The notes beneath the pieces were generated by a model. The model saw only the letters and a list, made by a program, of their open reading frames with translations. It was not told the origin of the DNA and did not search any database. Shown here in pieces: positions 34,601-42,302 of a stretch of DNA of 64,000 nucleotides. The position numbers were made by a program, and so were the translations under genes. This stretch comes from JAHFUS01 sp035689115 (GTDB lineage Bacteria; Actinomycetota; Acidimicrobiia; Acidimicrobiales; GCA-2861595): the NCBI GenBank assembly GCA_035689115.1, contig DASSMA010000053.1, positions 35,812 through 99,811 of the forward strand, given 5' to 3'. How positions within the stretch are numbered: the first letter of the stretch is position 1; each line of letters starts with the position of its first letter.

Positions 34601-36346
34601 TCAGGCGGAAGCGTCGCCGGCGCCGACGAGGGCGTCGGGATCCGAATCCCGGCGGCGGCGCCGGCGGAGGCGCCCGGTGCCGGCCTCGACCACCGGGATC
34701 ACCACGGGGCCCTCGGAGGTCGGCAGGTCGACCACCACGGCATCGGGCACCGGCTCGTCGGCGTCGAGCGCGGTGATGTCGATCACCACCGGGTCGTCGG
34801 AGGCGGTGCCGTGGCCGTTGGCGGGTGCGATGACCACCGGACCCGGGGACGGAGCAGCGGCGTGCTGCCACGGCCGCCCGAGGGCGAACGGCGCCGTCTC
34901 GGGTGCCGGGGGCGCCGGTGCAACGGCGGCGGCGGGCTCCACGACCGGTCGGGCGGACTTCTCGGCCTTGCGGTGGCGCCGCCCGGGCTTGTCGGCGGAG
35001 GCATCGGGCTCGGCGGCCTTCCGACCGCGGCGCTGCTTGGAGGCGGCAGCGGCCTCGTCGGTGGTGGCGAGGACGGCTGGGGCGGCGGTGACCGGGGCGC
35101 CGGCCTTCCGCTCCCGGCGGGAGCGGCGCGGGGCCGACGGCTGCTTGGCCGGCGGCCGCCCGCCGGCCGTGACGAGGCGCCGCCGGGGCGCGAGGACCGG
35201 CGTGAGGACCAGGACCATCACGATGAGGAGGAGGGCGAGGCCCATCAGCGGCGTGCGCACGAGGGGGGCGTCGGCGGCGATGAGCCCACCGCCGGAGAAA
35301 TGGTGGCTCTCGAGCACGACGGAGGCCGGCAGGGCCGGGGCGACCACCGGTGAGGCGGGGAGCGGGTGGTTGGCCTGGTAGCTGGCGACGACCGCCGGCA
35401 GCTGGGCCGTGGCCTCCAGCAGCCAGGCGTCGAGGAAGGGCTTGGGATCGGTGGCCGGCAACTCGGTGCCGGGAGCCACCCTCAGGGGCACGACCTTGGT
35501 GGTCTGCTTCTTGCCCTTGCCGACGGTGACCACCCGGGAGGCCGGGTGCACCTCGAAGTGGAGGTGGGTGGCGCCGCCGGCTGCGTTGCCGGTGTTGCCG
35601 ACGAAGCCGACGACGTCGCCGACCGACACCCGCTGCCCGGGCTTCAGGCCCGGCGTGCGGTGGTCCAGGTGGCACATGTAGAAGTAGGTGCCGTCGTCCT
35701 GGTAGACGTACACGGCGATCCCGCCCAGGCCCCCGTCGGAGAACTTCACGACGCCGTTGGCCGGCGAGCGCACCGGTGTGTTGCGGTCGGCGAAGATGTC
35801 GGTGCCCTCGTGCAGCCGCCAGCCGGGCCCGAAGCGGGGGAACCACCAGTCGTCGATGAAGGTGGCCCGCCCGGCCACCGGGAAGCGGCCCATTCCGACG
35901 CGCATGGCCTCGTCGGCCGGCACGCCCAGGTCGGTGAGCGCCTTGAGGGCGCCGACCAGGGCGAAGCTGTTGTTGGGCCGGCTGCGGTGGACCGAGTTCA
36001 TCTTGGCCGCCAGGTCGGCGGGGAACGGTCCGGCGTCGCTGCCCGGGTTCTCGCCCTCGCCGCCGGCGTTGCCGGGGACGACCGTGCCCCCGGCGACCAC
36101 CGGCTTGGGGGCGGCCGGCGGGGCGGTGGTGGGCGCCGGCGTGGTGGGCGGCTTGAGCAGGGCGTCGACCAGGTTCGTGGTGGGGACGGGCTTGCCCGGG
36201 GCAGGGGGAGTGGTGGTGGTTGGCGCCGGCGGGGGGAGCAGCGGCGGGAGGAGGGGATCGGCCTGCGCGCCGAGGAGGGGACTCCCCGCCGCGAGGCCGA
36301 GCGCCGCGAGGAGCACGATGATCAGCGCCCCGGGGCGTGTCATCAT
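34601..36346 (-). CDS. Exported M23-family (LytM) peptidase with C-terminal membrane anchor
   Basis: 581 residues. An N-terminal signal peptide or anchor (4-27), a long Pro/Thr-rich linker, and an M23 domain with the zinc ligands His179 and Asp183 (RLHEGTDIF) and the HLH pair 261-263. A membrane helix near 370-390 and an Arg/Ala/Pro-rich cytoplasmic tail of about 180 residues ending RRRRRRDSDPD complete it. All catalytic residues are present, so it should cut peptidoglycan cross-bridges. The topology, with a long basic tail inside the cell, is unusual. Start at ATG 36346 or the adjacent 36343. Confidence 0.87.
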   Translation of the reverse strand: MMTRPGALIIVLLAALGLAAGSPLLGAQADPLLPPLLPPPAPTTTTPPAPGKPVPTTNLVDALLKPPTTPAPTTAPPAAPKPVVAGGTVVPGNAGGEGENPGSDAGPFPADLAAKMNSVHRSRPNNSFALVGALKALTDLGVPADEAMRVGMGRFPVAGRATFIDDWWFPRFGPGWRLHEGTDIFADRNTPVRSPANGVVKFSDGGLGGIAVYVYQDDGTYFYMCHLDHRTPGLKPGQRVSVGDVVGFVGNTGNAAGGATHLHFEVHPASRVVTVGKGKKQTTKVVPLRVAPGTELPATDPKPFLDAWLLEATAQLPAVVASYQANHPLPASPVVAPALPASVVLESHHFSGGGLIAADAPLVRTPLMGLALLLIVMVLVLTPVLAPRRRLVTAGGRPPAKQPSAPRRSRRERKAGAPVTAAPAVLATTDEAAAASKQRRGRKAAEPDASADKPGRRHRKAEKSARPVVEPAAAVAPAPPAPETAPFALGRPWQHAAAPSPGPVVIAPANGHGTASDDPVVIDITALDADEPVPDAVVVDLPTSEGPVVIPVVEAGTGRLRRRRRRDSDPDALVGAGDASA

Positions 36347-36473
36347 CCGGACAGGGATCCGCCAGATGGGGACGAATGGTAACGAACACCTAGGTGCGCG
36401 CGCCACCCACCCCCGAATTGACGCACCGCGGTCGGCCCAGCGCCCAAGGTGCCGATCGTGGCAGGCTCTGCCA

Positions 36474-36779
36474 GTGACCGCCACCGTGCACCGCTGGGTC
36501 GGGCGGTCGCCGTCGCCGTCCGGCCTCGAGCAGCGCCTCCGCGACGAGGGCCTGGCGCCCCACGGATGGAGCAACGGACCGGGCGAGACCTACGGCTGGC
36601 ACGCCCACGGCTACCACAAGGTCCTCTACTGCGTGAGCGGCGGGATCACCTTCCACCTGCGCGACCAGGACGACGTGGAGCTGGGGCCGGGCGACCGCCT
36701 GGAGGTCGAGCCCGGCACCGACCACGCCGCCACTGTGGGTCCTCACGGGGTGCGGTGCGTGGAGGCAGGGAGGGCCTGA
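36474..36779 (+). CDS. Small cupin-domain protein
   Basis: 101 residues. Cupin motif 1 is GETYGWHAHGYHKVLYCVSG (His-x-His plus a third His) and motif 2 is GDRLEVEPGTDHAA, giving a complete metal site. GTG 36474 is the start; no strong RBS is visible. Divergent from the M23 peptidase gene. Substrate unknown. Confidence 0.78.
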   Translation: MTATVHRWVGRSPSPSGLEQRLRDEGLAPHGWSNGPGETYGWHAHGYHKVLYCVSGGITFHLRDQDDVELGPGDRLEVEPGTDHAATVGPHGVRCVEAGRA

Positions 36780-36994
36780 CGGCGGGCACGTCGCCCGGCC
36801 GGCTCAGAGAGCCGGTCCGGGCGGGAGAGGGCCGTGACGGGGCGGCAGGTGGGTTCCGCAATTCGTCACAGCCCCGGACCGTCTCCGCGGCGATGGCATG
36901 GCTGCGAGCCGTGCCGCCGGGCGCCGGGTTCCCGATCCCTCCGGGATCAAATCAAGCAGAGCCCCGGAGGCTGTGCAATAAGTGCAGTTTGTCG
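36780..36994. other. Gene-free stretch with hairpins between convergent genes
   Basis: No convincing ORF. CCGGCTC-AGA-GAGCCGG (36799-36815), extended by CCCGG/CCGGG past one bulge, follows the cupin stop. CCTCCGGG (36938-36945) pairs with CCCGGAGG (36963-36970) downstream of the cysteine desulfurase. Both are plausible terminators; neither has a T-run. Confidence 0.4.
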
Positions 36995-38131
36995 CTACCG
37001 GCCCAGGGCCCGGAGGCGCTCCACCACGGCCGGGAAGGCGCCGGCGAAGGCGTCGACGTCGGCCGCCGTGGTGCTCCAGCCCACCGACAGCCGCAGCGAC
37101 CGCTCGGCGGCCACGCCCATGGCCTCCAGCACCGGCGACGGCTCCAGGGCCTCGGACGAGCAGGCCGAGCCGGAGTGGGCGGCCACGCCGGCCTGGTCGA
37201 GCCCGAGCAGGACGCCCTCCGCCTCGACGCCGGCGATCCCGAGGCACAGGATGTGGGGCAGCCGGCGGTCGGGGTCGCCGAACCGCTCCACCTCGGGGAC
37301 AGTCAGGGCGGCCGCCGCCAGCGCCTCGGTGGCGGCCCGGGCGGCCTCCGCCTCACCGGCCAGGTCGAGCCCGGCGCAGGCCGCCCCGAAGCCCACCTGG
37401 GCGGGCACGTCCTCCATCCCCGCCCGCCTGGCCCGCTCCTGGTCGCCGCCGACCAGCAGCGGTGGGAGGCGCAGCCCCCGCCGCACCAGCAGGGCGCCGG
37501 CGCCCTTGGGACCGCCCAGCTTGTGGGCGCTCACCGAGAGCAGGTCGGCGCCCAGGGCGGCGAAGTCGATGGCCACGTGGCCGGCGGCGGCGGCGGCGTC
37601 GACGTGCACCGGCACGCCCCGCTCCCGGCACCCGGCCACCACCTCGGCCACCGGTTGGACGGTGGCGACCTCGTGGTTGCCCAGCTGGCAGTGGACGAGG
37701 GCCGTGCCGGGAACGGCCAGATCGAGGAGTGCGTCGACGTCGATGCGGCCCAGCCGGTCGACCGGTGCCGTCACCAGCCGGCCGGTGCGCTCGGAGGCGT
37801 CCCGCACCGCCGAGTGCTCCACCGCCGCCGCCACCACCGCCCCGTGGGGTCGCAGGGCGGCGGCGCCCCAGGTGGCGGCGTTGACCGCCTCGGTGGCGCC
37901 GCTGGTGAACACCACCTCCCGGGGCCGGGCCCCGAGGAAGGCGGCTACCTGCTCGCGGGCCTCCTCCAGGGCGGCCCGGGCCATGCGGCCCTCGGTGTGG
38001 ACGCGGGCCGGGTCGGCGGCGGCCGGCCCCGACAGCCACCGGAGCATGGCCTGCACGGCCTCGGGCCGGGCGGGGGAGGTGGAGGCGTGGTCGAGGTAGC
38101 TGCGGGCCAAGCCGTTACAGCGAGCCGCCAT
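36995..38131 (-). CDS. Cysteine desulfurase (NifS/IscS class)
   Basis: 378 residues, PLP-dependent fold type I. The PLP Lys is in SVSAHKLGGPKGAG, the His over the ring in AAAVEHSAVRDA, and the catalytic Cys loop in HSGSACSSEALEPSPVL. It removes sulfur from cysteine for Fe-S clusters or tRNA thiolation. ATG 38131 falls inside a palindrome of the dispersed repeat; TTG 38110 (reading LARSYLDHAST) is an alternative nearer the conserved start. The neighbouring sufR and mrp support an Fe-S role. Confidence 0.9.
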   Translation of the reverse strand: MAARCNGLARSYLDHASTSPARPEAVQAMLRWLSGPAAADPARVHTEGRMARAALEEAREQVAAFLGARPREVVFTSGATEAVNAATWGAAALRPHGAVVAAAVEHSAVRDASERTGRLVTAPVDRLGRIDVDALLDLAVPGTALVHCQLGNHEVATVQPVAEVVAGCRERGVPVHVDAAAAAGHVAIDFAALGADLLSVSAHKLGGPKGAGALLVRRGLRLPPLLVGGDQERARRAGMEDVPAQVGFGAACAGLDLAGEAEAARAATEALAAAALTVPEVERFGDPDRRLPHILCLGIAGVEAEGVLLGLDQAGVAAHSGSACSSEALEPSPVLEAMGVAAERSLRLSVGWSTTAADVDAFAGAFPAVVERLRALGR

Positions 38132-38278
38132 GGATGGCGGCTCCCGGGCGCGACCGGGGCTCGAGGGCGTCGCCGTCGCGCCCGCCAGGGCGCCGGCGAC
38201 AGTGGGCGCAGCGCCAGGATGGCGCGCAGCGAACCATCAGGCACAGCCGCCGTGGATGGCGGCTCCGGGCGCGAACCA
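38122..38278. repeat. Dispersed hairpin-rich intergenic repeat, copy B
   Basis: It has two palindromes, AGCCGCCATGGATGGCGGCT (38123-38142) and a one-base variant at 38245-38264, each followed by a GGGCGCGAACC-like sequence. Between them lies the same core as copy A at 8441-8556 (TCGCCGTCGCGCCCGCCAGG... and GCGCCAGGATGGCGC). It ends directly at the stop codon of sufR and its left palindrome overlaps the annotated start of the cysteine desulfurase. Confidence 0.75.
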
Positions 38279-38983
38279 TCAGACGGCGGTGACGCAGGCG
38301 TCGTCGCCCTGGGCCCGGGAGGCGGTGGTGGCCGGGGCGGTGTCGCCGTAGAGGCCGGCCAGCATCCCCCGGACGATGCCCCGGTCGACGGCGCAGATCA
38401 CCGGGTGCTGGGTGGCGGTGGCGCCGAAGGGGCACTGCTCGGACACGATGGCGATCGACGTGCCGCGGGCCTCGGCGTGGGCGGCGAAGCCGTGGGCGGT
38501 GAGGGCGTCGGCCACGGCGTGCAGCGACGCCTGGAAGGACCGGTGGCCGTCGCCGGGCGACATCTGGCGGGCCAGGTCGCGCCCGTACTCCTCGCCCACC
38601 TGCTCGGCCATGGCCTCCGCCTGGGCCGGCGGCAGCAGGGCCAGGGCCCGGCCGAGGAGGGTGACCAGCAGGTCGTCGCGCCGGGCCGGGAACTCCAGCG
38701 CCTTCTCGGTGGCCCGGTAGCGCTTCGACGGCCGCCCCGCCCCGCCGCTCTCGGCCCGCTCCACGTGGACGGAGAGGTAGCCGCCGGCGGCCAGCTTGTC
38801 GAGGTGGTGGCGGGCCACGTTGGCGTGCAGCTCGAAGCGCTCGGCCACCTCGCCGGCGGTGACGCCCGGCACGCTGTCGCGGGCGAAGAGGAAGATCTCC
38901 CGCCTGGTGGGGTCACCGAAGGCGGACGTGACGGCGGCGACGGCGGCCGAGAACTCGGCGTCGTCGAGGGATGCCCGGTCCAC
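38279..38983 (-). CDS. sufR: SufR-type Fe-S cluster-sensing repressor
   Basis: 234 residues. An N-terminal winged helix (residues 15-90, DPTRREIFLFARD ... ANVARHHLDKLAAGGYL) precedes a C-terminal domain with Cys184 (EQCPFG), His193, Cys197 (VICAVDRG) and Cys230 (DACVTAV). This spacing matches the cluster-binding Cys of SufR, which represses Fe-S assembly genes when it carries a cluster. The GTG start is 6 nt after TAGACT, so it is probably leaderless. Divergent from mrp, and next to a cysteine desulfurase. No sufBCD genes are visible here. Confidence 0.85.
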   Translation of the reverse strand: MDRASLDDAEFSAAVAAVTSAFGDPTRREIFLFARDSVPGVTAGEVAERFELHANVARHHLDKLAAGGYLSVHVERAESGGAGRPSKRYRATEKALEFPARRDDLLVTLLGRALALLPPAQAEAMAEQVGEEYGRDLARQMSPGDGHRSFQASLHAVADALTAHGFAAHAEARGTSIAIVSEQCPFGATATQHPVICAVDRGIVRGMLAGLYGDTAPATTASRAQGDDACVTAV

Positions 38984-38987
38984 GAAA

Positions 38988-38996
38988 GTAGTCTAC
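38988..38996. promoter_or_regulatory. Small palindrome overlapping the sufR -10
   Basis: GTAG-T-CTAC overlaps the TAGACT -10 of sufR, in the 60-bp divergent space to mrp. It is a candidate autoregulatory SufR half-site, but it is short and found by eye only. Confidence 0.3.
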
Positions 38997-39043
38997 CCGG
39001 GCAGGTCGTGATTCCCCGGTTGCCAAGGAGGCGCCCGCTCCCC

Positions 39044-40180
39044 ATGCCCGTCACCGAGGCCCAGGTCATCGAGGCCCTCCGCCCCGTTCAGGACCCCGAG
39101 CTGGGCCGCAGCATCGTCGACCTCGGCATGGTGAAGGACGTCCGCATCGACGGTGGCGACGTCGCCGTGCTGGTCGCCCTCACCGTCGCCGGGTGCCCGC
39201 TGCGGGCGGAGATCACCGACCGCGTCACGACTGCGCTGCGCCCGGTGGAGGGCGTCGGGGCGGTCACCGTCGACATGACGGTGATGACCGACGAGGAGCG
39301 GGCGGCCGTGCGCGAGCGCATGGGCGCCGGCGCCGCCCATGCGGCCGGCGGCCAGCGGCTGGGCCACGAGGAGGGGCGGGTCAACCAGTTCATGGCGCCC
39401 GGCTCCCGCACCCGCGTGCTCGGGATCTCGTCGGGCAAGGGCGGGGTGGGCAAGTCGTCGGTCACCGTCAACCTGGCCGTGGCCCTGGCCCGCCAGGGCC
39501 ACCGCACGGCCGTGCTCGACGCCGACGTCTACGGCTTCTCGATCCCGAAGATGCTGGGCATCACCGCCGACCCGGTGGTGCTCGACGACATGATCGTGCC
39601 GCCCGTGGCCCACGGCATCAAGGTGATATCGATCGGCTTCTTCGTGGAGGAGAACCAGCCGGTCATGTGGCGGGGGCCCATGCTGCACAAGGCCCTCGAG
39701 CAGTTCCTCGTCGACGTGCTCTGGGGCGACGTCGACTTCCTCCTCGTCGACATGCCGCCGGGCACCGGCGACGTGGCCCTGTCGATGGCCCAGTACCTCT
39801 CCCGGTCCGAGATGTTCGTGATCACCACGCCGCAGGCGGCCGCCCAGCGGGTGGCCCAGCGCACCGCCTACATGGCCAAGAAGGTGAACCTGTCGCTGCG
39901 GGGCGTGATCGAGAACATGTCGTGGTTCACCGGCGACGACGGGAAGCGCTACGAGCTGTTCGGCGCCGGCGGTGGCGCCGAGCTGGCCGCCGCCCTCGGG
40001 GTGCCGCTGCTCGGCCAGGTCCCCCTCGTGCCGGCCCTGCGGGAGGGCGGCGACGTGGGCACGCCCGTCACCGTGTCCGACCCCGAAGGCGAGGCGTCCC
40101 GGGCCTTCGCCGCCCTGGCCGAGCGGGTGGCGGCCATGGGCGCCGCCCGCGTCTACAGCCCCGACCTCAAGATCGGCTGA
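39044..40180 (+). CDS. mrp: Mrp/ApbC-type Fe-S cluster carrier ATPase
   Basis: 378 residues. An N-terminal MIP18/DUF59 domain (1-85, RPVQDPELGRSIVDLGMV) is fused to a P-loop NTPase with the deviant Walker A GKGGVGKSS and the VDMPPGTGDVALS motif. It carries Fe-S clusters to target proteins. The CxxC pair found in many Mrp proteins after ENMS is absent (ENMSWFTGDDGKRYELFG), as is usual in actinobacteria. AAGGAGG lies 12 nt before ATG. Divergent from sufR. Confidence 0.93.
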   Translation: MPVTEAQVIEALRPVQDPELGRSIVDLGMVKDVRIDGGDVAVLVALTVAGCPLRAEITDRVTTALRPVEGVGAVTVDMTVMTDEERAAVRERMGAGAAHAAGGQRLGHEEGRVNQFMAPGSRTRVLGISSGKGGVGKSSVTVNLAVALARQGHRTAVLDADVYGFSIPKMLGITADPVVLDDMIVPPVAHGIKVISIGFFVEENQPVMWRGPMLHKALEQFLVDVLWGDVDFLLVDMPPGTGDVALSMAQYLSRSEMFVITTPQAAAQRVAQRTAYMAKKVNLSLRGVIENMSWFTGDDGKRYELFGAGGGAELAAALGVPLLGQVPLVPALREGGDVGTPVTVSDPEGEASRAFAALAERVAAMGAARVYSPDLKIG

Positions 40181-40219
40181 CCCGCTCACTCCTCGGGAGT
40201 GAGCCGTAGGCTGGTGCCC

Positions 40220-40930
40220 ATGGGTGACGACGCCGGCACGCCCGTCGGGCGGCGCGTCGTGCTCGCCATGGTGGGGCTCGGGGCGGCCGGCGTGTTGTTC
40301 GGCGAGCGGGTGGCGTCGGGCCTGAACCGGCTGCTGGCGCCACTCCAGGCCGCCGACCGCACCGGGCTGTCGTCGCTCATCCCTGCCGCCGGCCGGTTCC
40401 GCATCTACTCGGTGGTGGGGTTCCTGCCCAAGCGGACCGACGCCGAGTACCGCCTGCGGGTCACCGGGCTGGTGGACCGCCCCCTCGACCTGGGCCTCGC
40501 CGACCTGCGGGCCAGGCCGGCCACCCGGCTGGTGAAGGACTTCCAGTGCGTCACCGGCTGGCGGGTGCCGGACGTGCCGTGGACCGGCGTGCAGCTCTCG
40601 GCGCTGCTCGACGAGGCCGGCGTGCAGCCGGCGGCCGGGGCCCTCACCTTCAGCAGCTTCGACCGCTCCTACACCGAGAGCCTCACCCTCGACCAGGCCC
40701 GCCGGCCCGACGTCCTCGTCGCCTACGAGCTGGAGGACAAGCCGGTCAGCCGGGCCCAGGGCGGGCCGGTGCGCCTCTACGTGGCCCCGATGTACGGCTA
40801 CAAGTCGTGCAAGTGGCTCGAGGAGATCCGGGTCACCGACGCCGTCGAACCGGGCTACTGGGAGCAGCGGGGCTACGACACCGACGCCTGGATCGGGCGC
40901 TCGAACGGCCGGAAAGACAAGCCCGTCTAG
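40220..40930 (+). CDS. Membrane-tethered molybdopterin oxidoreductase, YedY/MsrP-like
   Basis: 236 residues. An N-terminal hydrophobic segment (12-28) may be an anchor or Tat-like signal, though no clear twin-Arg motif beyond GRR is seen. The sulfite-oxidase-type Mo domain follows, with the Mo ligand Cys110 in DFQCVTGWRV and PVRLYVAPMYGYKSCKWLEEI near the end. Candidate substrates are methionine sulfoxides or other S/N-oxides. The ATG is 7 nt after TAGGCT, so it is probably leaderless. The next gene encodes its likely cytochrome b. Confidence 0.87.
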   Translation: MGDDAGTPVGRRVVLAMVGLGAAGVLFGERVASGLNRLLAPLQAADRTGLSSLIPAAGRFRIYSVVGFLPKRTDAEYRLRVTGLVDRPLDLGLADLRARPATRLVKDFQCVTGWRVPDVPWTGVQLSALLDEAGVQPAAGALTFSSFDRSYTESLTLDQARRPDVLVAYELEDKPVSRAQGGPVRLYVAPMYGYKSCKWLEEIRVTDAVEPGYWEQRGYDTDAWIGRSNGRKDKPV

Positions 40931-40932
40931 AC

Positions 40933-41577
40933 ATGCTCCACCGTTTCGACCGGGCCGAACGGGCTCTCCACTGGGCCAACGCCGTGCTGTTCGGCGTCCT
41001 CATGGCCACCGCCCTCGCCCTCTACTGGGGGCCGGTGTCGGCCCTGGTGGGGCGCCGGCCGCTCGTCCGGCAGGTGCACGTGGTGGCGGGGCTCCTGCTG
41101 CCGCTGCCGTGGCTGGTCGCCCGCCTCGGCCCGTGGTCGGCGGCGCTGCGGGCCGACACCCGCCGGCTCGGCCGCTTCGACGCCGAGGACCGGCGATGGG
41201 CCCGCTCCCTCGGCCGCGACCTCTCGGTGCGGTTCGGGAAATTCCATCCCCTCCAGAAGCTCAACGCCGCCTTCACCGCCGGCGCCGTCGTGGTGATGCT
41301 CGGCACCGGCTCGGTGATGCACTGGTTCCACTACTTCCCGCTGCGCTGGCGCACCGGCGCCACCTTCGTGCACGACTGGCTGGCCCTTGGGCTCTTCGTG
41401 GTCGTCGCCGTCCACGTGGGCAAAGCGCTGTCCGACGGCGAGGCCCTCGGCGGCATGTGGCGGGGGACGGTGGAGCAGGCATGGGCCGGCCGGCACCATC
41501 CCCGGTGGGCTGACGAGCTTTCGGGCACTTCGCCCGCTATGGGCTCAAGCCCTGTGGACGGGGCGCCGAAGACCTGA
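40933..41577 (+). CDS. Cytochrome b subunit partner of the molybdoenzyme
   Basis: 214 residues with four transmembrane helices. Candidate heme-ligating His are in ERALHWANA, RQVHVVAGLL, VMHWFHYFPL and FVHDWLALGLFVVVAVHVGKA, the pattern of cytochrome b561/formate-dehydrogenase gamma-type subunits. It begins 2 nt after the molybdoenzyme stop, so the pair forms a membrane electron-transfer unit (MsrPQ-like in principle, but a different cytochrome family). Confidence 0.85.
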   Translation: MLHRFDRAERALHWANAVLFGVLMATALALYWGPVSALVGRRPLVRQVHVVAGLLLPLPWLVARLGPWSAALRADTRRLGRFDAEDRRWARSLGRDLSVRFGKFHPLQKLNAAFTAGAVVVMLGTGSVMHWFHYFPLRWRTGATFVHDWLALGLFVVVAVHVGKALSDGEALGGMWRGTVEQAWAGRHHPRWADELSGTSPAMGSSPVDGAPKT

Positions 41578-41596
41578 GCAGCACAACGTAGGACCC

Positions 41597-41690
41597 ACGA
41601 AACGGCAAGCCCGGGGAAACCCGGTGCGCGCAAAGCCACGGACCTGACGGAGCGACCGCTCGCAAGGCAGCCGGGTTACCGAAAGGGGGC
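41597..41690 (+). promoter_or_regulatory. Cyclic di-GMP-I (GEMM-I) riboswitch
   Basis: The class-I aptamer landmarks are in order: CACGAAACGGCAAGCC, a P2 hairpin with a GAAA tetraloop (CGGGGAAACCCG), the invariant CGCAAAGCCACGGACCT, a P3 hairpin, and the tetraloop-receptor-side GGCAGCCGGGTTACCG. The layout matches the well-studied Vc2 aptamer almost segment by segment. It lies directly upstream of the secreted CAP protein gene. Confidence 0.9.
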
Positions 41691-41739
41691 AGCGCCTCCT
41701 CAGTGGGACATCGGCGGACACCCAGGGAGGGAAGGCGCT
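41691..41739 (+). promoter_or_regulatory. Expression platform sequestering the Shine-Dalgarno
   Basis: AGCGCCT (41691-41697) can pair with AGGCGCT (41733-41739), which abuts the CAP start codon. The neighbouring TCCT can pair with the AGGGAGG Shine-Dalgarno. This gives a translation-control hairpin downstream of the c-di-GMP aptamer. Confidence 0.65.
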
Positions 41740-41740
41740 C

Positions 41741-42292
41741 ATGCGCGCGTTGCGGAGGATTGCTGTTTCGGCCGTCATTGCCGTCGGTCTGGTCGCGGGA
41801 ACGGCCGGTTCGCCGGCGTCGGCCGACACCGGGAGCGAGGAGCTCGAGTTCGCGACCATGATCAACCAGGTGCGGGTGGCGCACGGGCTCCAGCCGCTGG
41901 AGTTCCGCGGGGCCCTGTTCGACATGGCCCGCGCCTGGTCGGGCAACATGCTGTCGGTCAAGGGGATCTCCCACAACCCGCTCCTCTCGGTCCAGGGCCC
42001 GGCCGGGTGGCTGCGCCTGGGCGAGAACGTGGGGATGGGCTACAGCGTGCAGTCGCTGCACGACGCCTTCGTGGCCAGCCCCAGCCACTACAAGAACATC
42101 GTCGACCCGCAGTTCGACTCGGTGGGTGTCGGCGTGGTCCACGCCGCCGACGGCGAGATCTTCGTCACCGTCGACTTCGAGACGACAGGCACGCCGGCCG
42201 CCGCGCCGGCTCCTGTGAAGACGGCGGCCAGGAAGTCGACGCGGGTCTGCACCCGCAACAGCCGCGGCAAGCGGGTGTGCCGGCGCCGGTAA
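41741..42292 (+). CDS. Secreted CAP/SCP-domain protein under c-di-GMP riboswitch control
   Basis: 183 residues. A Sec signal peptide (1-29, ending SPASA) is followed by a CAP domain: EELEFATMINQVRVAHGLQPLEF, the SHNP motif, LGENVGMGYS, and HDAFVASPSHYKNIVDPQFDSVGVGVV. A basic Lys/Arg-rich tail with two Cys (VCTRNSRGKRVC) could bind the cell wall or form a disulfide. CAP proteins are secreted and act in lipid binding, proteolysis or wall interaction; the role here is unknown. The GGGAGGGAAGG RBS is part of the riboswitch platform. Confidence 0.9.
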   Translation: MRALRRIAVSAVIAVGLVAGTAGSPASADTGSEELEFATMINQVRVAHGLQPLEFRGALFDMARAWSGNMLSVKGISHNPLLSVQGPAGWLRLGENVGMGYSVQSLHDAFVASPSHYKNIVDPQFDSVGVGVVHAADGEIFVTVDFETTGTPAAAPAPVKTAARKSTRVCTRNSRGKRVCRRR

Positions 42293-42302
42293 GTACGGCG
42301 CC

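Noticed and set aside
36449..39043. Long open frame on the plus strand running from the cupin region to mrp
   Set aside because: It is antisense to the cysteine desulfurase and SufR genes, which have clear motifs. Only the part after ATG 39044 matches Mrp; the rest is a by-product of high GC.
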